Counted from the stretch's first letter, positions 41,818 to 54,912 are shown. The stretch: DNA of 64,000 nt from an uncultured Hyphomicrobiales bacterium (GCA_903851305.1 CAINNX010000029.1:1-64000); one strand, 5' to 3'. Numbers and translations: made by a program. The notes: generated by a model not told the origin, from the sequence alone.

Positions 41818-41842
41818 ACGGGCGCCGAAAGGCGCCCGTTCT
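41818..41842 (+). terminator. Probable terminator of the Tim44-like gene
   Basis: A perfect stem ACGGGCGCC/GGCGCCCGT with a GAAA tetraloop lies 10 bases after the stop codon. The following T-run is poor, so it may end transcription only partly. Confidence 0.7.
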
Positions 41843-41853
41843 GCATTGAGCAT

Positions 41854-41938
41854 CGTCATTGCGAGCGAAGCGAAGCAATCCAGAAGGTTCACGCGTTGCC
41901 TCTGGATTGCTTCGTCGCTGCGCTCCTCGCAATGACGG
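41854..41938. repeat. Intergenic palindromic repeat, copy 4
   Basis: The left arm begins CGTCATTGCGAGCGAAGCGA. The right arm is CTCTGGATTGCTTCG... and ends CTCGCAATGACG. It lies between the convergent ends of the Tim44-like gene and uvrB. Confidence 0.88.
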
Positions 41939-41942
41939 CTGG

Positions 41943-46005
<4,063 letters not shown>

Positions 46006-46026
46006 GCGGCGGCTCACGCAAGAAAC

Positions 46027-46057
46027 AAAGGCCCTGTCGAAAGACAGGGCCTTTTTT
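46027..46057 (+). terminator. Terminator of the aspartate aminotransferase gene
   Basis: The stem AAGGCCCTGTC/GACAGGGCCTT has a GAAA loop and six T residues after it, 22 bases past the stop codon. It is a textbook intrinsic terminator. Confidence 0.93.
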
Positions 46058-46071
46058 GTGCGCTCACCTGC

Positions 46072-46157
46072 GCCGTCGTTGCGAGGAGCAAAGCGATGAA
46101 GCAATCCAGAGGCCTCACGTGCTGCCTCTGGATTGCTTTGCTCCTCGCAATGACGGT
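46072..46157. repeat. Intergenic palindromic repeat, copy 5
   Basis: The left arm is GCCGTCGTTGCGAGGAGCAA and the right arm ends CTCCTCGCAATGACGG. It lies between the terminators of two convergent units. Matching changes in both arms keep the pairing, as in TTGCGAGGAGCAAAG against CTTTGCTCCTCGCAA. Confidence 0.85.
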
Positions 46158-46171
46158 GGGCGTGAAACAAA

Positions 46172-46203
46172 AAAAGGCCCCGGAAAACCGGGGCCTTTTG
46201 TTT
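46172..46203 (-). terminator. Terminator of the cytochrome bc1 operon
   Basis: Read on the minus strand, CAAAAGGCCCCGG-TTTT-CCGGGGCC is followed by seven T residues. It lies about 20 bases after the petC stop codon. Confidence 0.93.
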
Positions 46204-46221
46204 CTTGGAAGAAGACAGAGA

Positions 46222-47058
46222 TCAGTGGGCGACGTCGGCCCAGACCTTCTTCTTCGTGTAGTAGAGCAGGCCGGCGAAGACGAGCAGGAAGGCCATGGCG
46301 CGGAAGCCGGTCTTCTTGCGTTCTTCGAGTTTCGGCTCGGCAGCCCACATCATGAACGCCGCAACGTCGCGCGAATATTGCAGCAGCGTCTTGGGCGAAC
46401 CGTCTGTGTATTCCACTGCGCCGTCAGCGAGCGGGGCAGCCATGGCGATCTTGTTGCCGGGCATGTAGTCGTTCCAGTTCGGATCATCCGCCTTGGAATA
46501 ACCGTTCAGCAGAGCCACGATATAATCGGGGCCATGTTCCTGATAGGCGCCGCCGGGGATCGGCAGAGCGTCAATCAGGAAGAGCGGGAAACCACGCGAA
46601 TAGCCGCGCGCCTTGGCGAGCAGCGAGAAATCCGGCGGTGCCGCGCCGAGTGCAGCGCGAGCTGCTTCCGGATTAGCGAAAGGTGCCGGGAACTTGTCCG
46701 AAGGGCGGCCGGGACGTTCAAACATATCGCCGGATTCGTTCGGGCCGTCCTTGACCTTATATTCCGCGGCAAGTGCCTTGACCTGCGCTTCCGAGAATTG
46801 CGGGCCGCCTTCTTCCGAGAGGTTGCGGAACGCCACGCGCTTCATCGAATGGCAGTTCGAGCAAACTTCGCGATAGACCTGAAAACCGCGCTGCAATTGC
46901 GCACGATCGAACTTGCCGAAAGCTCCGGCGAAGCTCCAGGGCTGACGCTCTGGCAGCTTGCTGTCATGGCCGCCAGCGGCGAGCACCGGACCCGCGACAA
47001 GTGCTGTCGCGAGGCCGAGGATGGTGAGGCTGAGTTTGGTCTTGATCATTGTCGTCAT
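46222..47058 (-). CDS. petC: Cytochrome c1 of the bc1 complex
   Basis: 278 residues from the ATG at 47058; the ATG at 47049 is also possible. A signal peptide ends near VLAAG. The haem site is VCSNCHS (C66, C69, H70), and the axial methionine is probably in the region YMPGNKIAMAAPL. A C-terminal helix (FRAMAFLLVFAGLLYYTKKK) anchors the protein, which faces the periplasm. It hands electrons from the Rieske centre to soluble or membrane cytochrome c. It is the last gene of petABC and is separate from petB, not fused to it as in some Bradyrhizobium relatives. Confidence 0.96.
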   Translation of the reverse strand: MTTMIKTKLSLTILGLATALVAGPVLAAGGHDSKLPERQPWSFAGAFGKFDRAQLQRGFQVYREVCSNCHSMKRVAFRNLSEEGGPQFSEAQVKALAAEYKVKDGPNESGDMFERPGRPSDKFPAPFANPEAARAALGAAPPDFSLLAKARGYSRGFPLFLIDALPIPGGAYQEHGPDYIVALLNGYSKADDPNWNDYMPGNKIAMAAPLADGAVEYTDGSPKTLLQYSRDVAAFMMWAAEPKLEERKKTGFRAMAFLLVFAGLLYYTKKKVWADVAH

Positions 47059-47073
47059 GTCCCTCGATCAGCC

Positions 47074-48351
47074 TTACTTGTTTTCGGGTGCATGTGCGGC
47101 ACCAGCCGCAGCAGCACTCGCTGAACCACCACGTGCCAGCACCGAATCCGCAATGGAAGCGGGTAGCGGCTTGGGTGTCTCAAAGAGGCCCAAGAGCGGC
47201 ATGATGATGAGGAAGAAGGCAAAGTAATAGACGGTCAGGATACGTGAAGCGATCACGTAGCCGCCTTCTGCCGGCATCGCGCCGAGATAGCCAAGGCCAA
47301 TCCCGCAAAGCACGAAGACGACGAAGAAGACGCGATAGACCGGACGGAAGTTTGCCGATTTCACGCGTGACGTATCCAGCCAAGGCAGGAAGGCCAACAC
47401 GGCAATCGAGCCGAACATGGCAATGACACCACCGAGCTTGTCGGGAATGGCGCGCAGGATCGCGTAGAACGGCAGGAAGTACCATTCCGGCACGATGTGG
47501 GCTGGTGTCACCATCGGGTTGGCGTCGATGTAATTGTCGGGGTGACCGAGATAGTTCGGCACATAGAAGATGAACCAGCTGAAGAAAGCCAGGAACACCA
47601 CCATGGCAAAACCGTCCTTGATGGTCGCGTAAGGTGTGAAGGGCAACGTGTCGCGCTTCACGTCTTTAACTTCCACGCCGGTCGGATTGTTCTGCCCCGA
47701 CACATGCAGTGCCCACACATGCAAGGCGACAACAGCCGCAATCATGAAGGGGAGCAGGTAATGCAGCGAGAAGAAGCGGTTCAGTGTCGGATTGTCGACC
47801 GAATAACCGCCCCACAGCCAGGTCGTGATGGACGTTCCCACCAGCGGAATGGCCGAGAAGAGGTTGGTAATGACGGTGGCGCCCCAGAAGGACATCTGGC
47901 CCCAAGGCAAAACGTACCCCATGAAAGCGGTGGCCATCATCAACAGGAAGATGACAACGCCCAGGATCCAGAGCACTTCACGCGGCGCCTTGTAGGAGCC
48001 GTAGTAAAGGCCGCGCAGCATGTGAATATAGACGGCGATGAAGAACATCGAGGCGCCATTCGCATGGGTGTAGCGCATGAACCAGCCCCAGTTCACGTCG
48101 CGCATGATGTGCTCGACCGACTGGAAGGCATAATCGACATGCGGGGTGTAATGCATGACCAGCACAATGCCGGTGATGATCTGCACGCCCAGCATCAGCG
48201 ACAGGATGCCGCCGAAAGTCCAGAAATAATTGAGGTTCTTCGGGGTCGGATAGACCACGAAAGAAGAGTGCATCAGGCCCATGATCGGGAGCCGGCTTTC
48301 AAACCAGCGGCCGATGGCGCTCTTGGGGACGTAAGTTGAAGGTCCGCTCAT
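47074..48351 (-). CDS. petB: Cytochrome b of the bc1 complex
   Basis: 425 residues from the ATG at 48351; a GTG at 48360 is the other option. Helix B and D haem histidines lie in [20 protein letters not shown] and [19 protein letters not shown]. The quinol-site [18 protein letters not shown] contains the PEWY motif, and [16 protein letters not shown] is the helix C/cd1 region. It is an integral membrane protein that oxidises ubiquinol and carries the two b haems. The gene lies between petA and petC with short gaps. Confidence 0.97.
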   Translation of the reverse strand: MSGPSTYVPKSAIGRWFESRLPIMGLMHSSFVVYPTPKNLNYFWTFGGILSLMLGVQIITGIVLVMHYTPHVDYAFQSVEHIMRDVNWGWFMRYTHANGASMFFIAVYIHMLRGLYYGSYKAPREVLWILGVVIFLLMMATAFMGYVLPWGQMSFWGATVITNLFSAIPLVGTSITTWLWGGYSVDNPTLNRFFSLHYLLPFMIAAVVALHVWALHVSGQNNPTGVEVKDVKRDTLPFTPYATIKDGFAMVVFLAFFSWFIFYVPNYLGHPDNYIDANPMVTPAHIVPEWYFLPFYAILRAIPDKLGGVIAMFGSIAVLAFLPWLDTSRVKSANFRPVYRVFFVVFVLCGIGLGYLGAMPAEGGYVIASRILTVYYFAFFLIIMPLLGLFETPKPLPASIADSVLARGGSASAAAAGAAHAPENK

Positions 48352-48399
48352 GTCGTTCACTCGTTTCGATGTTTTGTCTTGTCAGCACAGCGATGCGCG

Positions 48400-48423
48400 A
48401 AACCCGGGCGTGAACCCGGGTTT
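48400..48423 (-). other. Hairpin between petA and petB
   Basis: AAACCCGGG and CCCGGGTTT pair with a 6-base loop in the 79-base gap between the petA stop and the petB start. There is no T-run on the coding strand, so it is more likely to shape mRNA processing or the relative amounts of the two products than to end transcription. Confidence 0.55.
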
Positions 48424-48430
48424 GGAATTC

Positions 48431-48949
48431 TCAGCCGATACGAACTTTCGTGTCAGTCACGAACTGATACGGAGGCACGTCCAGATTGCGCGGAGCCGGC
48501 CCCTTACGGATGCGGCCTGACGTATCATAGTGCGAGCCATGGCACGGGCAGAACCAGCCATCATAATCGCCAGAATGGCCAAGTGGCACGCAACCCAAAT
48601 GGGTGCAAACGCCCGTCACGATCAACCATTCCGGCTTTTTGACGCGTTCCGCGTCAGCCTGCGGATCTGGGAGCTGAGCGAGCGGTGTCGCTTGGGCTTC
48701 CTGAATTTCCTTGGCTGTGCGGTGGCGCACGAACACCGGCTTGCCGCGCCATTTCACGGTCATGATGCCGCCGGCAGGCAAAGCCGCCAGATCGACTTCG
48801 GTCGACGCCAAAGCGAGCGTCGAAGCGTCGGGGTTCATTTGGCTGATCAATGGCCATGCCACTGAACCAACGCCAACCGCCGCAACTGCGCCGGTCGCAA
48901 TATAAAGAAAGTCCCTGCGGGTCGGCTCGACCGTCGTTGCTTCTGCCAC
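48431..48949 (-). CDS. petA: Ubiquinol-cytochrome c reductase iron-sulfur (Rieske) subunit
   Basis: 172 residues starting with GTG at 48949, preceded by GGGGG. The twin-arginine signal anchor is TRRDFLYIATGAVAAVGVG. The [2Fe-2S] ligands are C115 and H117 in CTHLGC, and C134 and H137 in CPCHGSH; C120 and C136 form the stabilising disulphide. GGPC-type proline loops near the end are seen as GPAPRNLDVPPY. It is the first gene of petABC, and its promoter must lie in the gap up to trmL. Confidence 0.96.
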   Translation of the reverse strand: MAEATTVEPTRRDFLYIATGAVAAVGVGSVAWPLISQMNPDASTLALASTEVDLAALPAGGIMTVKWRGKPVFVRHRTAKEIQEAQATPLAQLPDPQADAERVKKPEWLIVTGVCTHLGCVPLGHSGDYDGWFCPCHGSHYDTSGRIRKGPAPRNLDVPPYQFVTDTKVRIG

Positions 48950-49335
48950 GATTAACCCCCAAATTCATGCCATCATCTGCTCCATCGCGCAGGTGCCGCC
49001 TGTTGGCGGGAAAGGCCTGCGGAGGGCATTTTCGAGCGGCGGTCAGATATGTCCGCCCCCCGTCGGTCGTTGGATACGTCCGACACCCGGTTGCGGCAAT
49101 GCGACCCATCGCCACCGCAGCCGTATAAAAACGGCCTCAGGCGCGGGAATCCGCTCTCGAGCGCGGGTTGTTTCGCACCCTTCGCCGCACTTGTCTATAG
49201 TCACGTCCTCGTGACATCGTTTAGTCTTGGTTTAGTCCTGCATCTAGTTTCATCTCCCCGTTTGCCCCCTTATGGGAGGCCTTTTTCGAAACCCTGTCCG
49301 GGGCCTCAATTCCGGGCCCTAGAGCGTCCGTCCTG
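48950..49335. promoter_or_regulatory. Divergent promoter region between petA and trmL
   Basis: 386 bases with no convincing gene. It holds GC-rich stretches and the short palindrome TCACG-N4-CGTGA at 49201-49214. A hairpin-like GGGCCTCAATTCCGGGCCC stands just before trmL. Promoters for both units are expected here but no clear -35/-10 pair is seen. Confidence 0.5.
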
Positions 49336-49839
49336 ATGACCGATCCCGATCGCCTCTCCTCTGCGCTCCCCCAAGGACGCCTGACGCTTGCTCTCTACCA
49401 GCCCGACATTCCCCAAAACGCTGGCACGATGATGCGTGCCTGTGCTTGTCTGGGGGTGGATGCGGCCATTATCGAGCCGGCTGGGTTTCCGGTCTCGGAT
49501 CGCCACTTTCGCCGCTCGGGCATGGACTATCTCGACCATGTTCCCATTGACCGGCACGCTTCCTTTGCGGCTTTTGAGGGCTGGCGGTCCAAGGCGGGTC
49601 GCAGGCTCGTCCTGCTGACCACCAAGGGCGCGGTCGATTATCTGGATTTTGTCTTCCAGCCGGGGGACGTCATTCTGGTTGGCAGGGAATCAGCTGGGGT
49701 GCCCGATCAAGTTCATGAGGCTGCCGATGCGCGGATCGTGATCCCGGTCAGGCCGGGGCTTCGCTCGCTCAATGTGGCCGTGGCTGCGGCCATGGTGATG
49801 GGGGAGGCCTTGCGCCAATTGGGGAAGGAAGAAAAATGA
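49336..49839 (+). CDS. trmL: tRNA (cytidine/uridine-2'-O-)-methyltransferase TrmL
   Basis: 167 residues, the normal size of a minimal SPOUT methyltransferase. The three SPOUT motifs are [34 protein letters not shown] and [20 protein letters not shown]; the last two build the knot that binds SAM. TrmL methylates the ribose of position 34 in certain leucine tRNAs. Its stop overlaps the hemF start by 4 bases (ATGA), so the two are coupled. Confidence 0.93.
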   Translation: MTDPDRLSSALPQGRLTLALYQPDIPQNAGTMMRACACLGVDAAIIEPAGFPVSDRHFRRSGMDYLDHVPIDRHASFAAFEGWRSKAGRRLVLLTTKGAVDYLDFVFQPGDVILVGRESAGVPDQVHEAADARIVIPVRPGLRSLNVAVAAAMVMGEALRQLGKEEK

Positions 49840-50747
49840 CCGACACTATTTTGGCGCAGCGTCAAGCCGAGGCGCGGGCCTGGTTTGAAAGCCTGCAAGA
49901 CAAGATCATTGCTGCTTTTGAAGCGCTGGAAGATGCAGCCGACATGCATCTTCATCCTGATGCGCCCAAGATGCCTGGCCGTTTCGAGCGAAAGCCATGG
50001 ACGCGCGACAATCATGATGGTGCACCGGGTGGTGGTGGTCGCATGGGCATGCTGCACGGGCGTTTCTTTGAAAAAGCGGGTGTGCACACCTCCACTGTTT
50101 TCGGAACCTTTGCGCCTGAATTTGCCAAACTGATTCCGGGTGCAGCTGAAGACCCGCGTTTCTGGGCGTCGGGCATTTCGCTGATTGCCCATCCCTGGAA
50201 CCCCAATGCGCCCACCGTGCATATGAACACGCGCTTTGTTGTGACATCAAAAGCATGGTTTGGCGGGGGTGCGGATCTGACGCCCGTGATGATGTCGCGC
50301 CGCACGCAGGAAGACCCAGATTCAATAGCTTTTCATGCGGCGCTTGAAACCTGCTGTGGTCGTCATGAGATTGCGGATTACCCGAAATATAAAGCCTGGT
50401 GCGAAGAATATTTTTGGTTGCCGCATCGCAGCGAGCCGCGTGGCATTGGCGGTATTTTCTATGACTATCTCAATTCTGCGGGTGATGCCGAAAACAGCGC
50501 ATGGGACAAGGATTTCGCACTGACACGGGATGTCGGAGAGACATTTGTGTCCGTCTATCCCCAGATTGCACGCGCGAATATGACCAAGCCCTGGACGGAA
50601 CAGATGCGCGAAGAGCAGCAAGTGCGTCGCGGACGGTATGTCGAGTTCAATCTGCTTTATGACCGCGGCACGATTTTCGGCCTCAAAACAGGCGGAAATG
50701 TCGACTCGATTCTCTCATCCATGCCGCCCAGTGTGAAATGGCCTTGA
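49836..50747 (+). CDS. hemF: Oxygen-dependent coproporphyrinogen III oxidase
   Basis: 303 residues. Family blocks are [20 protein letters not shown], the substrate site [33 protein letters not shown] and [19 protein letters not shown] near the end. The enzyme oxidatively decarboxylates coproporphyrinogen III to protoporphyrinogen IX in haem synthesis and needs oxygen. It is coupled to trmL. The small ORF on the other strand overlaps its last 91 bases. Confidence 0.97.
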   Translation: MTDTILAQRQAEARAWFESLQDKIIAAFEALEDAADMHLHPDAPKMPGRFERKPWTRDNHDGAPGGGGRMGMLHGRFFEKAGVHTSTVFGTFAPEFAKLIPGAAEDPRFWASGISLIAHPWNPNAPTVHMNTRFVVTSKAWFGGGADLTPVMMSRRTQEDPDSIAFHAALETCCGRHEIADYPKYKAWCEEYFWLPHRSEPRGIGGIFYDYLNSAGDAENSAWDKDFALTRDVGETFVSVYPQIARANMTKPWTEQMREEQQVRRGRYVEFNLLYDRGTIFGLKTGGNVDSILSSMPPSVKWP

Positions 50748-51013
50748 GAGCGCGGTGAATCCGGCACGCTGATGCGCGCCGGGCAGTCTTGGCCAAAAAA
50801 GATATCGGTCTTGAACAAGCGAAAAGGCGTGTAATACAGGCACTCAATATGCCAACCATCGCTTGATGGTCGTGACCAGATATTGAAGCCCTCGTTCCAC
50901 ACAAATAGTGTGGCATGACTGAGACCCAGGCCAATGAAGGCCATTGTAAAAAACATAAAACGAATGATTTCCATAATCGGCCGACAAATCATGATGCGCA
51001 ATGCGCCAATCAT
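50657..51013 (-). CDS. Small membrane-anchored hypothetical protein next to GtrA
   Basis: 118 residues if started at the ATG at 51013, 4 bases after the GtrA stop. M14 (50974) would start closer to the hydrophobic stretch [19 protein letters not shown], a signal or membrane segment. The middle is Trp- and Cys-bearing ([25 protein letters not shown]) and reads like a real protein. Doubts are the lack of a clear ribosome site and the 91-base overlap with the end of hemF. I do not recognise a family. Confidence 0.5.
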   Translation of the reverse strand: MIGALRIMICRPIMEIIRFMFFTMAFIGLGLSHATLFVWNEGFNIWSRPSSDGWHIECLYYTPFRLFKTDIFFGQDCPARISVPDSPRSQGHFTLGGMDERIESTFPPVLRPKIVPRS

Positions 51014-51017
51014 GTGA

Positions 51018-51398
51018 TCAGGCTTTGCGGAAAGTCCACAGCTTGTTGCCCAGAAAACTCCAGAGCATCACGATGCCAGTCGTTACAACTTGGGCAAGTA
51101 GATATGGAGCCTCTGCTTTTTCGACAAAAATTATCATCATGCCCCAAGTGGCAAAAAATCCGGTCGTTGCGACCGCTATAAATCGCCAGATGGCTTCACT
51201 ATGGGTTCTGTCGCTCACAAACGTGTGTCGGCGGTTGAGCACATAGGACGTGATGCCGCCACATAAATAGCCGATGAGTGTCGCGGGCACCGGCGACCAG
51301 CCAAACAGCTCCACAAGCGCAATCAGTGCCCCGTAATGGGCTGTCGCGGCAATAACGCCAACAATCACAAAGGCTGAGATCTGTTTTCTGAGTGGCAT
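51018..51398 (-). CDS. GtrA family membrane protein
   Basis: 126 residues with four predicted helices. The family pattern is FVIVGVIAATAHYGALIALVE, GYLCGGITSYVLNRRHTF and a final SFLGNKLWTFRKA. GtrA-type proteins help move polyprenyl-linked sugars across the inner membrane or serve in surface polysaccharide assembly. No glycosyltransferase gene is adjacent, so the role here is open. Confidence 0.9.
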   Translation of the reverse strand: MPLRKQISAFVIVGVIAATAHYGALIALVELFGWSPVPATLIGYLCGGITSYVLNRRHTFVSDRTHSEAIWRFIAVATTGFFATWGMMIIFVEKAEAPYLLAQVVTTGIVMLWSFLGNKLWTFRKA

Positions 51399-51607
51399 GA
51401 TTATCTGGTAGCGGGCGTGAGATGATTTGTCACCTCTCCCGCAACGCCATTTTACGAATTAACGAATCGTAACAGATCGTTGGATATTTCGTAGGGATGT
51501 TTCTGGTTTGGTGTCGGCCTCCCCTTGCGGAACCTCGACCGTTCTTATGCGTTCCTTTAATGTTTCCTGCGATTGTAGTTTGTTTTTTAATTGATTGACG
51601 GAATTTG

Positions 51608-52126
51608 ATGGTGTTTCGACAAGCCGCATTGGGGCAAAGGTTAGGTGCGTTCTGTCGCGCCGGATCTGGCGCTGTTTTTGTCGAATTTTCACTCGCGCTT
51701 TGGCCTTTATTGGCGACGCTTCTGTTTGTCTATGACACGGGCGCGAATTTCCTGACATTTCGTCAGGTTGACCTGGCGGGTGCAGCTCTCATCGAAAAAA
51801 TGCGCAGCGGACAAATTGATCCACGCAATTACACCCAAGCCTCGTTTCGCCAGTCCTTATTGTGTCCGGCCGTCACCATTGTTGCTTGCGATCAGTTCGT
51901 GGTCCATTTGTCGGATGCGCAGACCGGCCCCAAGTTGACGCCCACGCAGGTCTCTGGTGCGCAATGGTGTCCAGGTGGACCATCGGATGCGCGCATCCTG
52001 CAGATTGCATTCCCTGTGCCGTTTTTGTCGCGCATTTGGGCCGGCGCGCTTGTTGATGCGCATGTGTATTACGTGTCGGCTTTTGGATTGCGTAATCGTC
52101 CCGATGTTGCTGTGGGGGCGTGCTGA
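51608..52126 (+). CDS. TadE-like pseudopilin
   Basis: 172 residues from the ATG at 51608. The N-terminal basic part is followed by GSGAVFVEFSLALWPLLATL, with E26 five residues after G21 and a membrane helix. This is the TadE signature, where a prepilin peptidase would cut before or within the AVFVEF block. The C-terminal part is extracytoplasmic and carries four cysteines. TadE proteins are minor pilins of Flp/Tad pili or related surface systems. The next gene begins one base after its stop. Confidence 0.8.
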   Translation: MVFRQAALGQRLGAFCRAGSGAVFVEFSLALWPLLATLLFVYDTGANFLTFRQVDLAGAALIEKMRSGQIDPRNYTQASFRQSLLCPAVTIVACDQFVVHLSDAQTGPKLTPTQVSGAQWCPGGPSDARILQIAFPVPFLSRIWAGALVDAHVYYVSAFGLRNRPDVAVGAC

Positions 52127-52127
52127 C

Positions 52128-52802
52128 ATGCGTGCCTTATTCGCCAGATTTCGTGCAGACATGTCAGGCCTGACGTTGATTGAATCGACCTTCTTCATGT
52201 TGCTTCTCATCGCCTTGATGGTAACGGGCACGGAGGTGCAGCGTTATTTTCGTCTGGCGCGTCATATGTCTGCGGGTGGTGAGAGTCTGGCTGATCTGAT
52301 GGGCCAGCGCCGCGCACCAATGCGTGATTTTAACTGGAGCGAAGATACATCCTCTCTGGTTTGGCTTGTGCCTGAAGTGCAATCGAGCGCGGGCACAGAT
52401 TGGCGCCAGTCTGTTGGTGTGCAAACCACCTATGTGCGTTTTGTGCCAATTGATCCAAATTGCACCAGCAATTGTTTGGCAGATCGGGCGCGTATTTTGT
52501 GGACATGGGACGGCGGTGTTGCAGGGTCGCGGCGTTTGCTCACCGCAGCATCATTCTTGCGCGAATGTGGCGTGGTGCTTTTGCCGGGTGGTGATGGAGC
52601 TGCGCGCGACACTTTGCCCGTAGCGCTGTTTACGGGTCAAGATTTGCTCATCGTAACATTGGTGTATCGCTTCCAGCCGCGCGTATTGAATTCTTTATTT
52701 ACGGCAAAAACCCTTCTGACGCAGGCCTATCTTGCCGTGCCGACCGACAGGCTCACAATTGATCCGTTGGGGATCGCCAATGAGGTCGCGCCATGTCCTT
52801 GA
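52128..52802 (+). CDS. Pilin-like (TadE/TadF-type) protein
   Basis: 224 residues from the ATG at 52128. After a short basic leader comes SGLTLIESTFFMLLLIALMV: G14 followed by LTLIE, with E19 at +5, which fits a prepilin cleavage and assembly site unusually well. The rest is extracytoplasmic, with cysteines in NCTSNC and near residue 150. It is only loosely similar to TadE/TadF. It overlaps the following TadG-like gene by 10 bases, so the three genes form one coupled operon. Confidence 0.72.
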   Translation: MRALFARFRADMSGLTLIESTFFMLLLIALMVTGTEVQRYFRLARHMSAGGESLADLMGQRRAPMRDFNWSEDTSSLVWLVPEVQSSAGTDWRQSVGVQTTYVRFVPIDPNCTSNCLADRARILWTWDGGVAGSRRLLTAASFLRECGVVLLPGGDGAARDTLPVALFTGQDLLIVTLVYRFQPRVLNSLFTAKTLLTQAYLAVPTDRLTIDPLGIANEVAPCP

Positions 52803-54760
52803 AAGTGCTGGCGCACGCAGTTCAGGATTTTCGGGCGCGGCCTTATGGCAATGCGATTTTGATCGCGCTCGCTATCTTGCTGCCGATCATGTTGCTGACA
52901 GGCGCGGCCCTTGATTACGGCATGGCCTGGCAGGCACGCCGCAAGCTGGATGTGGCTGCGCAATCAGCAGCGGCGGCTGCAGTCGCGCAAAGCCGCGCCT
53001 TGCGGGCTATTTTTCCTGATGTGCCGCTGGAAGACATGATGGAAAAAGGCCGCGGATGCGCCGATATGGTGTTCAATGCGCAAAAGCCCAATGTGCAAAA
53101 TGTGCGCACGAATTTCCGGCTTGAGCGGACCAGTGAGCGCAGCACATATTTGGCCAGTGTTGAATATGACGCCTTGTTGCCGAGCGTCTTTATGCGTCTC
53201 GTTGGCCTTCGCGAACTCAGTTTGCGGGGGCGCGCCACGGCGCTCTGGGTTGCGCGTGATGCGCTACTTGATGATGATTTCAGCGATTATGAAGCCGAGG
53301 TGCGCGCAGGTGGCACCAAAGCTTTTGCGCCCCTGAATGGTTGGGTATCAGGATTGCGACTGCGTCCGGGCGGGTCACCCGTCATGCCATTATCGGCGGC
53401 TGATCGTTATCCGGGCGCGCCGCCGCCAACTGGCGTTGTCGTGGCCCTTGAGCTCGACACAGGCATCGATAGCGGATTTATCGCCAAAAAGTTTTCGGCT
53501 GATCCCGGTTTGCATCAGGTGCGCTACTGGTATCGCGATCAGGCACGCAATGAAACGCTGGCGCCAGCATGGCTGTGTGGCGCGCGCGAAGAGGACGTGA
53601 TGTGGATGACCACACGCGACCGGAGTCTGGCAGGAAACACCAATCGCATGTCGGTGCATTTGGTACTCGATGAAGGTGGCAGGCCACCTTCGAATGATCT
53701 TGGCTTTCATGCCGGCAATCGCATTGATGCTTGTTATAGCTCGGGCGGGCGCTGGATAGAGCGCGTCATCAAAGTCGATATTGCCACGCGTGGCGATTAT
53801 TGGATCGCCTTCAGGCCCGAGGGGAAAGTTGATTCCCTTGGGCCCTTGATCGCCAATATTTTGGTGTGCCGCGAGCCTTGTGCACGCGACAATGGTGAGC
53901 CACGCCCAGCCCCGTCCAGCAATTTTCCGTGGCGCACGGATGAGGTTTTGTTCGAGGATCGTTTCACATCAGTGAGCGAGAATCCGATCGCCAATTCCCC
54001 GCCCGCTGGCGCGAGTGGCTGGGATTATCTGCCACCCGGTTGGACGGTTTGGCCTCAAAATCAGGTTGGTTATGTCGCGGGGAAAAGTGGCGCCTCCGGC
54101 TATGCCGAGCTTGATGTGCGCACGCCAAGTGGCAGTTATGAAAATCGCGCCATGGCGCGTTCCTTCATGCTCGTGCCAGGCTTCTATCAATTGCGCTATC
54201 AATACAGCACAGGCGCTAATCAGGTAGCGGCCGCCGCTTGCAATTATTTCAGCGTGGAGGGCGCTTTGCAGCGCGTGCCACGCCAGCGTGGCGCTGATTC
54301 ACGACGCGTGTCCGTCCATGTCGATGCTGATTTAGCCTCATTGCATCCCGAGCTGTCCGGGCGTTCGGCCGAAGAGAGGGCCAGCTGGTACACGCCTGAT
54401 CGCATGCCGGAGCGCGACGCCAGGCTGGAGCGACTGGTGCGTCTGCCCAGTCTCGCCAATGCGGTGGATTTCTGCATCGATGCCCCGGCGGGGGCGCCGA
54501 TCTCGCGTGAAGTCATGTTCAAGGTGGAGCGCCCCGGCTTGTATTGGATCACCTTTGTCGGGGGTGGAGCGGCGGATGGGGATGGTGGCCGGGTTTCCGC
54601 GGTTCAGCTGATTGCCAAAGGGGTGGTTCCGGGTGGGGCTGCCTTGCCGCGTGTGGTGCGTGGTTTTGATCGCAATGACCCCATAAATCCCCCAATGGGC
54701 TCTTGGGTGGCGGTGCCGGCCGCAGCTGGTAGCAGGGCGCCCTATAAGGTTCAGCTCTAA
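52793..54760 (+). CDS. TadG-like membrane-anchored protein with two copies of an unrecognised domain
   Basis: 655 residues. Residues 17-70 are TadG/TadE-like: RPYGNAILIALAILLPIMLL, then DYGMAWQARRKLDVAAQSAA. After a short segment, residues 157-362 and 385-608 are tandem copies of one domain. Paired stretches are DDDFSD/FEDRFTS, GLHQVRYWYRD/GFYQLRYQYS, RMSVHLVLDE/RVSVHVDADL, IDACYSS/VDFCIDA and KVDIATRGDYWIAF/KVERPGLYWITF. They look like beta-sandwich modules, possibly ligand-binding, but I know no family. The vWA domain of some TadG proteins is absent. Expected location: inner membrane or pilus tip, outside the cytoplasm. Confidence 0.8.
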   Translation: MSLKVLAHAVQDFRARPYGNAILIALAILLPIMLLTGAALDYGMAWQARRKLDVAAQSAAAAAVAQSRALRAIFPDVPLEDMMEKGRGCADMVFNAQKPNVQNVRTNFRLERTSERSTYLASVEYDALLPSVFMRLVGLRELSLRGRATALWVARDALLDDDFSDYEAEVRAGGTKAFAPLNGWVSGLRLRPGGSPVMPLSAADRYPGAPPPTGVVVALELDTGIDSGFIAKKFSADPGLHQVRYWYRDQARNETLAPAWLCGAREEDVMWMTTRDRSLAGNTNRMSVHLVLDEGGRPPSNDLGFHAGNRIDACYSSGGRWIERVIKVDIATRGDYWIAFRPEGKVDSLGPLIANILVCREPCARDNGEPRPAPSSNFPWRTDEVLFEDRFTSVSENPIANSPPAGASGWDYLPPGWTVWPQNQVGYVAGKSGASGYAELDVRTPSGSYENRAMARSFMLVPGFYQLRYQYSTGANQVAAAACNYFSVEGALQRVPRQRGADSRRVSVHVDADLASLHPELSGRSAEERASWYTPDRMPERDARLERLVRLPSLANAVDFCIDAPAGAPISREVMFKVERPGLYWITFVGGGAADGDGGRVSAVQLIAKGVVPGGAALPRVVRGFDRNDPINPPMGSWVAVPAAAGSRAPYKVQL

Positions 54761-54912
54761 GAGATAAAATTTTGAGAGTTTCGTCTGGGGATCGCGGCCT
54801 TTCCGGGGTTCCCAGCCTCGGCCTTTTGGGCTACATCAGCGACGACTTTCGGGCCGGGGCTCCCGCCTGATACCCCAAGGGGTTTTCGGAGGACGCGCTC
54901 CGGCCAAATCGA

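Noticed and set aside
51460-51474. Second CtrA-like site upstream of the TadE-like gene
   Set aside because: TTAA-N7-TAAC matches only six of eight key bases.
51459-51758. Minus-strand open frame of 99 codons before the pilin-like operon
   Set aside because: It overlaps the TadE-like start region, is Lys/Arg/Gln-rich and has no ribosome site.
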